From: Candidatus Parcubacteria bacterium
GTDB taxonomy: Bacteria; Patescibacteriota; Minisyncoccia; UBA6257; JAPLYJ01
Reading direction: 5' to 3'
Assembly: GCA_026395655.1 (NCBI GenBank)
Contig: JAPLYJ010000045.1
Location: forward strand, 1 to 15,404
Length of the DNA: 15,404 nucleotides
The notes beneath the pieces were generated by a model. It did no database searches. It worked only from the letters and a program-made list of their open reading frames with translations, and was not told where the DNA came from. Positions 1-6,876 of the stretch are shown here, one piece after another. Made by a program: the position numbers and the translations under genes. How positions within the stretch are numbered: position 1 is the first letter of the stretch; each line of letters starts with the position of its first letter.

Positions 1-1
1 T

Positions 2-133
2 TTAATAATTTTGTTTTGGTATTATTTCGTTACGGAACTTTTTAAAGACCAAAAAAGAGATAGATTGTGGGCTATCAAAATTTTAATTCAATTTGCTATC
101 CTATTAGGGATAAACGCGTTGTTATTGATTTAA
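2..133 (+). CDS. C-terminal tail of a probable membrane protein (cut by window edge)
   Basis: An open frame enters from the left edge in frame 2 and ends at TAA 131-133, giving about 43 residues without a start in the window. The translation is strongly hydrophobic: it begins LIILFWYYFV, continues through a charged stretch (FKDQKRDR), and ends with a second hydrophobic segment ILIQFAILLGINALLLI. That pattern fits the last transmembrane hairpin of an integral membrane protein. It converges on pth and overlaps its last 38 bases (96-133), an arrangement that is possible in such a compact genome. No family can be named from this tail. The main doubt is that a 44-codon open stretch can occur by chance, although AT-rich random sequence would usually contain a stop within that length. 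Confidence 0.5.
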   Translation, partial: LIILFWYYFVTELFKDQKRDRLWAIKILIQFAILLGINALLLI

Positions 134-623
134 AAACGGAGGTCAAGATTTCTTTTTCTTCAGGACGGAAATTTTTTAATACCAGATCTTCTGCTTTCTG
201 GCGTTTTTTTTCTAAAAGAGGCCTGATGCCAATACGGACTCTTTTAATATCATTGTCTTTTAAGTGTGCATAAACAGAATCTACACCATGGTGACCAGCT
301 GAACTTTTTTTCAAGCTGATTTTGAATTGTCCTATTATTAAATCACTATCATCATGGAAAAGAATGATTTCATTGTTAGCTAAATGAAAATATTTTTTTA
401 GAGGATTAATAATTTTACCAGATTCATTCATATATGTCTTTGGTTTTACCAAAATCAATTTTTCACTTTGAGATACTTCTGCTGATATTTTTTTTTGATC
501 AATCCAATCTGAACAATGTTCCGGGTATGTATCTTTGAACCAATTTAAAAAAATACAACCCGCATTGTGTCTGTTGTTCTGATATTTTCTATCTGGGTTA
601 CCTAATCCGATGAGTGCTTGCAT
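96..623 (-). CDS. pth: Peptidyl-tRNA hydrolase
   Basis: Pth cleaves the ester bond of peptidyl-tRNAs dropped from the ribosome and so recycles tRNA in the cytoplasm. The 175-residue product is slightly shorter than the usual 185-195. It carries the family signatures in order: GLGNPDRKY near residues 6-14, RHNAG with the catalytic His19, TYMNESG with Asn66, HDDSDL with Asp92, and GHHGV with His111. The family usually has HNG at the last site, so Asn to His at residue 112 is a small departure. The start at 621-623 (ATG in the context GCATATG) is the only one that preserves the N-terminal beta strand. The gene follows the LCP gene by 33 bases on the same strand and is probably co-transcribed with it. 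Its 3' end overlaps a convergent open frame on the other strand. Confidence 0.95.
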   Translation of the reverse strand: MQALIGLGNPDRKYQNNRHNAGCIFLNWFKDTYPEHCSDWIDQKKISAEVSQSEKLILVKPKTYMNESGKIINPLKKYFHLANNEIILFHDDSDLIIGQFKISLKKSSAGHHGVDSVYAHLKDNDIKRVRIGIRPLLEKKRQKAEDLVLKNFRPEEKEILTSVFKSITTRLSLIG

Positions 624-656
624 ATGCTTATATGGTATATTTTAAAATTAAAATTA

Positions 657-1664
657 TCAAGGTAATTTTCCAGAGATATATTTTTGTATATCTGTGTATT
701 TTTCAAAACCTAGTTGTGGAATGAGTGCATAGGCGTTAATATAGTTACCATCTGGATCAGTAGAGGGGAAAGAGCTAGTTATTAAAAGGTTGTCTGGCGC
801 TCTATTGGAAAGAACTAGATATTGGGTGTTTTCTTCTTTTAAGTTTTGGGAAAATTTAGCTAATTTAATAAGGTCGTCAAAGCTTAAATCTGTAACCATA
901 TGTTTCTGAAGTGCTTGATATAATTTAAAAATTTTAGGTACGTCCCAGAGATTCAAGAGTCCGCCTATCTTATTTTTTATAGCTGAAAAAATTAATTGTT
1001 GATGTTTAATGCGGGTGAAATCTCCATCTGGGGCATATCTGGAACGAATGAACCAACCTGTGGTTTTACCATCTAAATATCTCCAGCCTGCTTTGATGAC
1101 AAAAATTTGATTACGATTATCCGGATCTCTCATTTGTGGGTCTACAAAGTCATTTTCTAAATATATATTGATACCACCAATGGCATCGACAATTTCTTGA
1201 AAACCTTGTAAATCAAACACGATAACATTGTCTACATCTAAACCGGTAATTTCAGTTACTTTTGTTTTAATTAATTCAAATGTTTTTGCTTTTTTAGGAT
1301 TGCTGTTTTCAATTAAATATAAAGCATTAATTTTAGAAGAATAATTTCTATCATTAACATTAACCCAAAGGTCTCTGGGGATATTAATGAGAGTGACTTT
1401 TTTGTTATATCCGTCGACATGCATTAAAGCCAGACTGTCAGTGAGTTCACCTCCGTAAGAAGCTTCTCCGGCTTTGCCTAAAATTAGAAGATTGAAATCT
1501 AAAATATTACCGGTGTCTCCTTGGGACGGTTTTAAGCTTTCTATTTTTTCTCCAAAAACGGTAATTTGTTTTTCGTTTTTAATACCCCAATATAAAAATA
1601 AAACAAAGCCGATTAGGGTTAAAGAAATTAGAAAAAAACAAAAATATTTCAACCAAATTTTCAT
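657..1664 (-). CDS. LytR-CpsA-Psr (LCP) family cell-envelope glycopolymer transferase
   Basis: LCP proteins transfer lipid-linked glycopolymers to the cell wall from the outer face of the membrane. The 335-residue product begins with a short cytoplasmic stretch and one membrane anchor (residues about 6-27). The extracellular LCP domain follows, with LLILGKAG (59-66), the TDS motif with Asp76 (75-77), IPRDLWV with Arg97 (95-101), and the arginine-rich block R207-S-R209...D213-G-D215-F-T-R218...HQQ (to 223). These are the polyprenyl-phosphate and metal-binding positions of the family. The C-terminal part after about residue 290 shows no further domain that I recognise. Stop codons are tandem (TGA then TAA). 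The start lies in a GCATATATG context without a Shine-Dalgarno sequence, and pth follows downstream. Family assignment is firm, but the polymer handled is unknown. Confidence 0.9.
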   Translation of the reverse strand: MKIWLKYFCFFLISLTLIGFVLFLYWGIKNEKQITVFGEKIESLKPSQGDTGNILDFNLLILGKAGEASYGGELTDSLALMHVDGYNKKVTLINIPRDLWVNVNDRNYSSKINALYLIENSNPKKAKTFELIKTKVTEITGLDVDNVIVFDLQGFQEIVDAIGGINIYLENDFVDPQMRDPDNRNQIFVIKAGWRYLDGKTTGWFIRSRYAPDGDFTRIKHQQLIFSAIKNKIGGLLNLWDVPKIFKLYQALQKHMVTDLSFDDLIKLAKFSQNLKEENTQYLVLSNRAPDNLLITSSFPSTDPDGNYINAYALIPQLGFEKYTDIQKYISGKLP

Positions 1665-1677
1665 ATATGCATCTTCT

Positions 1678-1706
1678 AATTTATCAGAAAAGAAACATTA
1701 ATTCAA
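1678..1706 (-). promoter_or_regulatory. Candidate sigma-70 type promoter for LCP-pth
   Basis: On the minus strand a -35 like TTGAAT (bases 1701-1706) is followed after 17 bases by TAAATT (1678-1683). This lies a short distance upstream of the LCP start at 1664. Both hexamers match the consensus at four of six positions, so this is a moderate candidate, supported mainly by the spacing and the location. Confidence 0.4.
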
Positions 1707-1710
1707 ATAT

Positions 1711-1739
1711 TTGATTTAGAATGATAGATGTGATATTCT
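1711..1739 (+). promoter_or_regulatory. Candidate sigma-70 type promoter for the lepB-ftsZ cluster
   Basis: TTGATT (1711-1716), a 17-base spacer, and TATTCT (1734-1739) lie just upstream of lepB. Transcription would start near 1746, about ten bases before the lepB ATG, so the leader would be very short. It is back to back with the LCP promoter. I saw no other equally good promoter before the TATATT near 6849, so this may drive the whole cluster. Confidence 0.5.
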
Positions 1740-1755
1740 TTTATTAAATATAAAC

Positions 1756-2316
1756 ATGAAAGGGGTTATCAAAAGTTTTATTTTAGAGACAGCAGAGGTT
1801 TTTTTAATAGCGTTGGCTATTGTTTTGCCAATCAGATATTTCTTAATTCAACCTTTTTTTGTTAAAGGCCAAAGCATGGAGCCGAATTTTTATGATGGTG
1901 ACTATCTTATTATTGATGAATTGTCATATCGTTTCAGGGCACCAGAGAGAGGCGAGGTAATCGTCTTCAAATCCCCAGATCTAAAAAGCTATTACATTAA
2001 AAGAGTGATTGGCTTACCTAATGAAACAATATCTTTGGAAGATGAAGTGTTAACAGTTTTTCAAGGTGATCAGCAAAATGGTAAAAAGATTTCTGAAGCA
2101 TATTTAGCTCCTGATGAAAAAACACAGGGTAATTTAAAAATTACTTTAAAACCTAATGAATATTTTGTGTTAGGAGATAATCGTCATCTTTCCTATGACT
2201 CTCGCAATTGGGGACCTATGTCCAAAGACAAAATTACTGGTCGAGTACTTTTAAGATTGTTCCCGTTTAACAAAGCTTCGGCTTTTAGCGTACCTACATA
2301 TGAACCTGCGTTATAA
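1756..2316 (+). CDS. lepB: Signal peptidase I
   Basis: Type I signal peptidase removes signal peptides from exported proteins at the outer face of the cytoplasmic membrane, using a Ser-Lys dyad. The 186-residue protein has one N-terminal membrane segment (about 12-33). It is followed by GQSMEP with the nucleophile Ser40, the substrate-binding strand around DYLIIDE, and YYIKRVIG with the general-base Lys82. The late conserved box VLGDNRHLSYDSRNWG is near residues 138-154. Length is typical of the short Gram-positive-like form with a single anchor. No Shine-Dalgarno sequence precedes the start. It is the first gene of the dense plus-strand cluster and hisS follows after 22 bases. Confidence 0.95.
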   Translation: MKGVIKSFILETAEVFLIALAIVLPIRYFLIQPFFVKGQSMEPNFYDGDYLIIDELSYRFRAPERGEVIVFKSPDLKSYYIKRVIGLPNETISLEDEVLTVFQGDQQNGKKISEAYLAPDEKTQGNLKITLKPNEYFVLGDNRHLSYDSRNWGPMSKDKITGRVLLRLFPFNKASAFSVPTYEPAL

Positions 2317-2338
2317 CATATTTATTTTTTAAAAATAT

Positions 2339-3634
2339 ATGGAAGGAAAAAATAGCAAGAAAAAAGTTTATACAGCACCTAAGGGTATGCATGATATTCT
2401 ACCTGACGAACAAGTCTGGTGGGATAGATTTTATAACAAAGCCAAGGATGTATCTGATTTTTATGGTTTTAAAAAAATAGACACACCTCTTTTAGAAGAC
2501 GCTGATATTTTTATTAGAGGCACAGGATTGGGCACTGATATTGTAGAAAAAGAAATGTATACTTTAAAAACTAAAGGTGGTGATTTTTTAGCATTAAGGC
2601 CAGAAGGTACACCTTCAGTTATCCGTTCATATATTGAAAATGGCATGTTTAATTGGCCTCAGCCAGTCAAGCTTTTTTACTATGGCCCCATGTTTAGATA
2701 TGACAAACCTCAGGCAGGTAGATATCGTCAGCTTTTTCAATTTGGTTTAGAGATGATAGGAGAAGAAAACGCAGCTGCTGACGCTGAAATTATTCAAGCT
2801 GTTTGGTTGATTTTAAATGAATTAGGTATTAAAAATATTCATATAGAATTAAATAGTATCGGCTGTCCAGATTGTAGGCCAGCTTACAAAAAATTCTTAA
2901 AAACATTTTATAGAACAAAAGCTAGTAAGCTTTGTTCTGATTGTAAACGCAGATTGAAAATTAATCCTTTAAGAATTTTAGATTGCAAAAATGAATCTTG
3001 TATAGCTTTAAGAGAGAATTTACCTCCTTTGTTTGATAAGCTTTGTGAAGAATGTCGGGGGCATTTTGAGCATCTTTTAGAATATTTAGATGAAATGCAG
3101 ATCCCTTACAATTTAAATCCTAACTTAGTACGTGGTTTAGATTATTATACCAAAACAGTTTTTGAAGTTTGGAGTAATGATGACGCCGGCTCCTTAGCTT
3201 TAGGTGGTGGTGGACGTTATGATGGTTTAGTAGGAATTTTAGGTGGACCTAAAAAACCAGCTGTGGGTTTTGCTTTTGGCGTGGATAGGATTGTTTATCA
3301 ATTGAAATTAAGGAATAAAAAAACAGAAACATATCATAAGAATAAAGTATATCTTGTTCAATTAGGTGAATCAGCTAAAAAACAGATTTTTGGTCTTTTA
3401 GAAGAATTTAGAAAGAATAATATTTCAGTAGAAAGTTCTTTAGGTAGAGACAGTCTAAGATCGCAATTAAAAAATGCTGATCATAGTCGGGTTAAATATT
3501 GTCTAATCTTAGGTCAGAGAGAAGTAATTGACGGTACGGTGATTTTGAGAGACATGGAATCGGGTTTGCAAGAAACCATACCAATTGATAAGATAATATT
3601 AGAGTTAAAAGAAAGATTAAAAAAAGAAAATTAA
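2339..3634 (+). CDS. hisS: Histidyl-tRNA synthetase
   Basis: HisRS is a class II synthetase that charges tRNA-His. The 431-residue protein shows motif 2 (FYYGPMFRYDKPQAGRYRQ, residues 113-131), the histidine-binding HisA box LVRGLDYYT (263-271), and motif 3 with GFAFGVDR (310-317). An anticodon-binding domain follows from about residue 335 and contains GRDSLRSQLKNAD. A cysteine-rich insertion between motif 2 and the HisA box has four Cys pairs (176/179, 199/202, 216/221, 236/239). Similar insertions occur in some bacterial HisRS proteins and could bind zinc. The start is in AAAATATATG with no Shine-Dalgarno sequence. It sits 22 bases after lepB and 16 before rpsU. Confidence 0.96.
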   Translation: MEGKNSKKKVYTAPKGMHDILPDEQVWWDRFYNKAKDVSDFYGFKKIDTPLLEDADIFIRGTGLGTDIVEKEMYTLKTKGGDFLALRPEGTPSVIRSYIENGMFNWPQPVKLFYYGPMFRYDKPQAGRYRQLFQFGLEMIGEENAAADAEIIQAVWLILNELGIKNIHIELNSIGCPDCRPAYKKFLKTFYRTKASKLCSDCKRRLKINPLRILDCKNESCIALRENLPPLFDKLCEECRGHFEHLLEYLDEMQIPYNLNPNLVRGLDYYTKTVFEVWSNDDAGSLALGGGGRYDGLVGILGGPKKPAVGFAFGVDRIVYQLKLRNKKTETYHKNKVYLVQLGESAKKQIFGLLEEFRKNNISVESSLGRDSLRSQLKNADHSRVKYCLILGQREVIDGTVILRDMESGLQETIPIDKIILELKERLKKEN

Positions 3635-3650
3635 ATTAAAAAAATAATAT

Positions 3651-3890
3651 ATGGCTATCACTATTAGAAAGAAAGAAGGGGAGAATAGCTCAGCTTTTCT
3701 CTATCGCGCTACCTCTCATATCAGACGTAGCGGTGTTTTACTTTCTGCTCGCAAAAAAAGATTTAAATTAAACAAACCTAACAAAGCTCAACGCAAGGTT
3801 TCTGCTCTTCATAAAATAGCAGTGATTAAAAAAGTAGATCTTAGAAAAAAATTAGGCTTACCACCAGTCAAGAAATCTCGAAGGTATTAA
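3651..3890 (+). CDS. rpsU: 30S ribosomal protein bS21
   Basis: bS21 is a small basic protein of the 30S platform that lies near the anti-Shine-Dalgarno end of 16S rRNA and helps initiation. The 79-residue product has the family pattern: a short beta start (AITIRKKEGE), then R..SHIRRSGVLLSARKKRF, and a basic helix PNKAQRKVSALHK. A Lys/Arg-rich tail ends in KKSRRY. The start is in an AATATATG context with no Shine-Dalgarno sequence. It is embedded in the cluster between hisS (16-base gap) and ybeY (9-base gap). The identity rests on sequence pattern and size, as bS21 is not strongly conserved. Confidence 0.88.
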   Translation: MAITIRKKEGENSSAFLYRATSHIRRSGVLLSARKKRFKLNKPNKAQRKVSALHKIAVIKKVDLRKKLGLPPVKKSRRY

Positions 3891-3899
3891 TTAGATGAG

Positions 3900-4364
3900 A
3901 TGGAACTTAATTTTTTTGATTTTTCTAAAGAAAAAACATTAAGTTCCTTGTATCTTAAAAATCGTTTAAATATAATTTTTTCTGCTTTAAAAGAAAAAAA
4001 ATCAGTTTCATTAAGTATCATCTTAATTACAGAAAAAGCTATCAAAAATTATAATGATATTTGGCGCCAGAAAGATGAAGCTACTACCATATTGACCTTT
4101 TGCGATGAAAGAGAAAATGTTCTATCATGGAGGGGTAAAGATTTGAAAGAAAAGCATCTAGGGGATATCTTCCTTTGTCCTAAGCAAATTAAAAAAAAGG
4201 CAAAAGAATACAAGATAGCGTATGATAAATATTTAGACAGCATCTTGATTCATGGCGTTTTGCACCTTTACGGGTATAGCCATGAAAAAGAATCTCAAAC
4301 AAAAAAAATGGAGCAAAAAGAAAAAAACATTTTAGAAAACATTTCAAAAAGACAACTTCATTAA
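3900..4364 (+). CDS. ybeY: Endoribonuclease YbeY (rRNA maturation factor)
   Basis: YbeY is a zinc metallo-RNase linked to 16S rRNA 3'-end maturation and ribosome quality control. The 154-residue protein contains NDIWRQKDEATTILTF (the family's Y/WR.KD..TDVLSF box), LGDIFLC, and the zinc motif HGVLHLYGYSH with His118, His122 and His128. The domain is complete. The chosen ATG at 3900 follows the rpsU stop by nine bases, and ftsA begins three bases after its end, so the three genes are almost certainly co-transcribed. Position next to rpsU fits a role in ribosome assembly. The C-terminal tail after the zinc motif is Lys/Glu-rich and probably helical. Confidence 0.93.
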   Translation: MELNFFDFSKEKTLSSLYLKNRLNIIFSALKEKKSVSLSIILITEKAIKNYNDIWRQKDEATTILTFCDERENVLSWRGKDLKEKHLGDIFLCPKQIKKKAKEYKIAYDKYLDSILIHGVLHLYGYSHEKESQTKKMEQKEKNILENISKRQLH

Positions 4365-4367
4365 AAT

Positions 4368-5567
4368 ATGAAAAACACCATCTTAGCTTTAGACATCGGG
4401 ACATCTAACATTTATGCTATTTTATTGGCTTTAAAAAAAGAAGGACCAGAAGTATTGTTAAGTTTGTCTAGACCTTCAGCAGGGATGTATAAAGGCATGG
4501 TTAAAGACTTACCCGAAGCAACTAAATCTTTAGCTACTGTGTTATCCGAGATGGAAGCTATGGTGGGTATTAATATTAACAGAGCGATAGTGTCAGTGGG
4601 CGGAGAATTAGCTACCAGGGCAGCCAAAGGTATGATCATGGTATCTCGAGCAGACGGTCAAATTTCAGATGAAGATATTGATAGGGTTTTAAAAATTTCT
4701 AAAGCTTCTTCTTCTAACGCAAACAGACATGTACTTCACACGGTGCCAAGAAGATATATTGTAGATGGCACTGCTGTTACCAATCCTTCAGACATGAAAG
4801 GTACAAAATTAGAAGTAGATTGTTTGGTAATTGATGCTTTTTCTCAGGCAGTACACAATTTAGACAAATGCTTAGAAAATAATGATTTAAAAATTGATAA
4901 CTATATTGCCGGACCATTAGCTTCAGCCAGAGGTTCATGTTCCAAGCAAGATCAAGAAGCAGGGGTGATTAATATAGATTTTGGAGGGGGAACAACTAGT
5001 TTTTCTGTTTTTGAAGAAGATAGTTTAATTCATGCTAATGTTTTTCCAGTAGGTGGTTGTTATATTACTAAAGATATCGCGGTATTTTTAAAATCTTCTA
5101 TAGAAATTGCAGAACAAGTTAAACTTGATTATGGCTCAGCTTTTCCTAGCAAAGGACCTAAAAAAGAAATATTTAATTTATCAAAATATCCCTCTGGTAG
5201 TGCAGATGAAGTTTTTTCTAAAAAAGAATTAGCAAAAGTTATTGAAGCTCGTTTAGAAGAATCTTTTGATTTTATTAATAGCGATTTAAAACAAATAGGG
5301 AAATATGCTAAGTTACCAGCTGGAGCTGTTCTTTCTGGCGCAGGAGCTAAGATTCCAGGGCTTTTAGCTTTAGCTAAAGATAAATTAAAATTACCAGTAC
5401 GTATGGCTTCTGGTGAATTCAATGGGTATGGGGAAAATGAAAATCCTGCCTTTATCAAAGCTTTAGGTTTAGTATTAACATATTTAGACGGAGGGGAAAG
5501 TAAGATGGTTTCTAATCGTTCTTTTATAGAGCCCGTGGTTAAATTTTTTAAAAATTTTATACCATAA
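4368..5567 (+). CDS. ftsA: Cell division protein FtsA (actin-like FtsZ membrane tether)
   Basis: FtsA is an actin-fold ATPase that anchors FtsZ filaments to the membrane and recruits late division proteins. The 399-residue product has the phosphate-1 loop LALDIGTSNIYAI (residues 6-18), the FtsA-specific 1C region (about 84-165), and the phosphate-2 loop INIDFGGGTTSFSVF (201-215). The adenosine box LSGAGAKIPG is around 325-335. The C-terminal stretch SFIEPVVKFFKNFIP is an amphipathic helix that would act as the membrane-targeting sequence. The start has the context AAAATATG with no Shine-Dalgarno sequence. It lies three bases after ybeY and eight before ftsZ, the classical ftsA-ftsZ order. Confidence 0.96.
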   Translation: MKNTILALDIGTSNIYAILLALKKEGPEVLLSLSRPSAGMYKGMVKDLPEATKSLATVLSEMEAMVGININRAIVSVGGELATRAAKGMIMVSRADGQISDEDIDRVLKISKASSSNANRHVLHTVPRRYIVDGTAVTNPSDMKGTKLEVDCLVIDAFSQAVHNLDKCLENNDLKIDNYIAGPLASARGSCSKQDQEAGVINIDFGGGTTSFSVFEEDSLIHANVFPVGGCYITKDIAVFLKSSIEIAEQVKLDYGSAFPSKGPKKEIFNLSKYPSGSADEVFSKKELAKVIEARLEESFDFINSDLKQIGKYAKLPAGAVLSGAGAKIPGLLALAKDKLKLPVRMASGEFNGYGENENPAFIKALGLVLTYLDGGESKMVSNRSFIEPVVKFFKNFIP

Positions 5568-5575
5568 ATAGCTAT

Positions 5576-6805
5576 ATGACAAAAAAACATAAAACAAAAA
5601 AAATAGTTGTGAGAGAAAAACCAATATTATTTAAAAAACACAAAGCAAAGAGTAATCCTGTTAAAGAAAAACATGTAGAATTTAAAAAAGAAAAAATTAT
5701 TAAACAACCTCATTTTTCCGCAGGGGTTAATATTAAAGTAGTGGGTGTGGGTGGAGCTGGAGGCAATGTAGTTAATCGTATTTTTGGTAAAAAAATTAAA
5801 GATATTAAATTGATTGCTATCAATACTGACGCTCAAGCTTTACAACACAACAGAGCTGATTTAAAAATCAATATTGGACGTAATTTAACTCGTGGGTTAG
5901 GCGCTGGTATGGATCCTGAGATTGGTCGTCAATCAGCAGAAGAAAGCAGAGAAGAAATTGAAGCTGCTTTAGCTAAAACTGATTTAGTCTTTTTAACTTG
6001 TGGTTTAGGAGGTGGTACTGGATCAGGCGCTGCTCCAGTAGTAGCAGAAGCTGCTAAAAAAAATGGTGCCTTAGTTATTGCTGTAGTGACTAAACCTTTT
6101 AGCTTTGAAGGTACTAAAAGAACTGATATTGCTGAAGAAGCATGGCAGAGATTAAAAGACAGAGTAGACGCTATTGTGACCATACCCAATGACAGAGTGT
6201 TTAATTTAATAGACAAAGATACCCCCATTTTGAAAGCTTTTGGTTTGGTAGATGATATTTTAAGACAAGGTGTTCAAGGTATTTCAGACCTCATTACTTT
6301 TCCCGGTATTATCAATATAGACTACGCTAACATTAAAACAACCATGGAAGGGGCTGGTAAGGCCTTAATGGGAATAGGTAAGGCTAAAGGCGCAGAAAGG
6401 GCTCTCAAGGCAGCACAAGCTGCTATACAGTCTCCCTTGTTAGATATCTCGATTGATGGAGCTACCAGAGTGCTTTTTAACATTAGTGGTACTAGTGATA
6501 TGTCTTTAGTGGAAATTAATGAAGCTGCTAGGGCTATTACAGAATCAATAGACAAACATGCTAAGGTTATTTTTGGAGCTGTATATGACAATAGTTTAGC
6601 AAAGGGTGAAATCAAGGTAACTGTCATTGCTGGTGGTTTTGACGGAGCAACGAGTGGTCTTTTTAATCATTTGCCTTTAGAATCAAAAATGTTTGTAGCT
6701 AGCGAGACTATTATAACCAAACCTTTGATAGAAAGTTGGGACGAGGAACAAGAAAAAGAATTAGAAATACCAGCTTTTCTTAAAAAGAAAAATCTTTTGA
6801 AATAG
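5576..6805 (+). CDS. ftsZ: Cell division GTPase FtsZ with Lys-rich N-terminal extension
   Basis: FtsZ polymerises into the cytokinetic ring. The 409-residue protein has IKVVGVGGAGGN (residues 53-64), the tubulin signature GGGTGSGAAP near 146-155, a T7 loop, and a C-terminal IPAFLKKKN peptide that should bind FtsA. Two things are unusual. First, about 50 Lys-rich residues precede the GTPase domain, where most FtsZ have 10-15. No later in-frame ATG lies before the domain, and the chosen start has the same TATATG context as neighbouring genes. Second, the T7 loop reads NIDYAN, so the second catalytic Asp (Asp212 in E. coli) is Asn252 (codon AAC 6329-6331), while Asp249 is kept. The linker to the C-terminal peptide is short. 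Confidence 0.96.
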   Translation: MTKKHKTKKIVVREKPILFKKHKAKSNPVKEKHVEFKKEKIIKQPHFSAGVNIKVVGVGGAGGNVVNRIFGKKIKDIKLIAINTDAQALQHNRADLKINIGRNLTRGLGAGMDPEIGRQSAEESREEIEAALAKTDLVFLTCGLGGGTGSGAAPVVAEAAKKNGALVIAVVTKPFSFEGTKRTDIAEEAWQRLKDRVDAIVTIPNDRVFNLIDKDTPILKAFGLVDDILRQGVQGISDLITFPGIINIDYANIKTTMEGAGKALMGIGKAKGAERALKAAQAAIQSPLLDISIDGATRVLFNISGTSDMSLVEINEAARAITESIDKHAKVIFGAVYDNSLAKGEIKVTVIAGGFDGATSGLFNHLPLESKMFVASETIITKPLIESWDEEQEKELEIPAFLKKKNLLK

Positions 6806-6809
6806 CTTA

Positions 6810-6854
6810 GACTTTGTAAAGTCGCTAGTTTAAAGTTTTGTAAAAAATTATATT
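6810..6854 (+). promoter_or_regulatory. Possible control region of nrdD: repeated TTTGTAAA and a -10-like TATATT
   Basis: The 71-base ftsZ-nrdD gap is the largest within the plus-strand cluster. It holds two copies of TTTGTAAA (6813-6820 and 6837-6844, 24 bases apart). The first lies inside the perfect palindrome GACTTTGTAAAGTC (6810-6823). TATATT at 6849-6854 matches the -10 of the two promoters near the right end, but I see no good -35. This may be an operator-promoter for nrdD. The palindrome lacks a following T-run, so it is not a convincing terminator. Confidence 0.3.
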
Positions 6855-6876
6855 TCACAATTAAATTTTAAAAAAT

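Noticed and set aside
67..273. 68-residue plus-strand open frame antisense to pth
   Set aside because: It lies opposite the conserved pth coding sequence, has no recognisable domain, and differs in frame from the hydrophobic tail at 2-133.
657..659. Possible reassignment of TGA (as glycine or tryptophan) as in some candidate-phylum lineages
   Set aside because: LCP ends at TGA followed at once by TAA, and the ComEC hydrolase also ends at TGA after a complete domain. Trp is TGG and Gly is GGN throughout, and no conserved position needs TGA to be sense.
6810..6823. Intrinsic terminator after ftsZ
   Set aside because: The palindrome is perfect, but its loop would be only 2-4 bases and no T-run follows, so a regulatory role is at least as likely.
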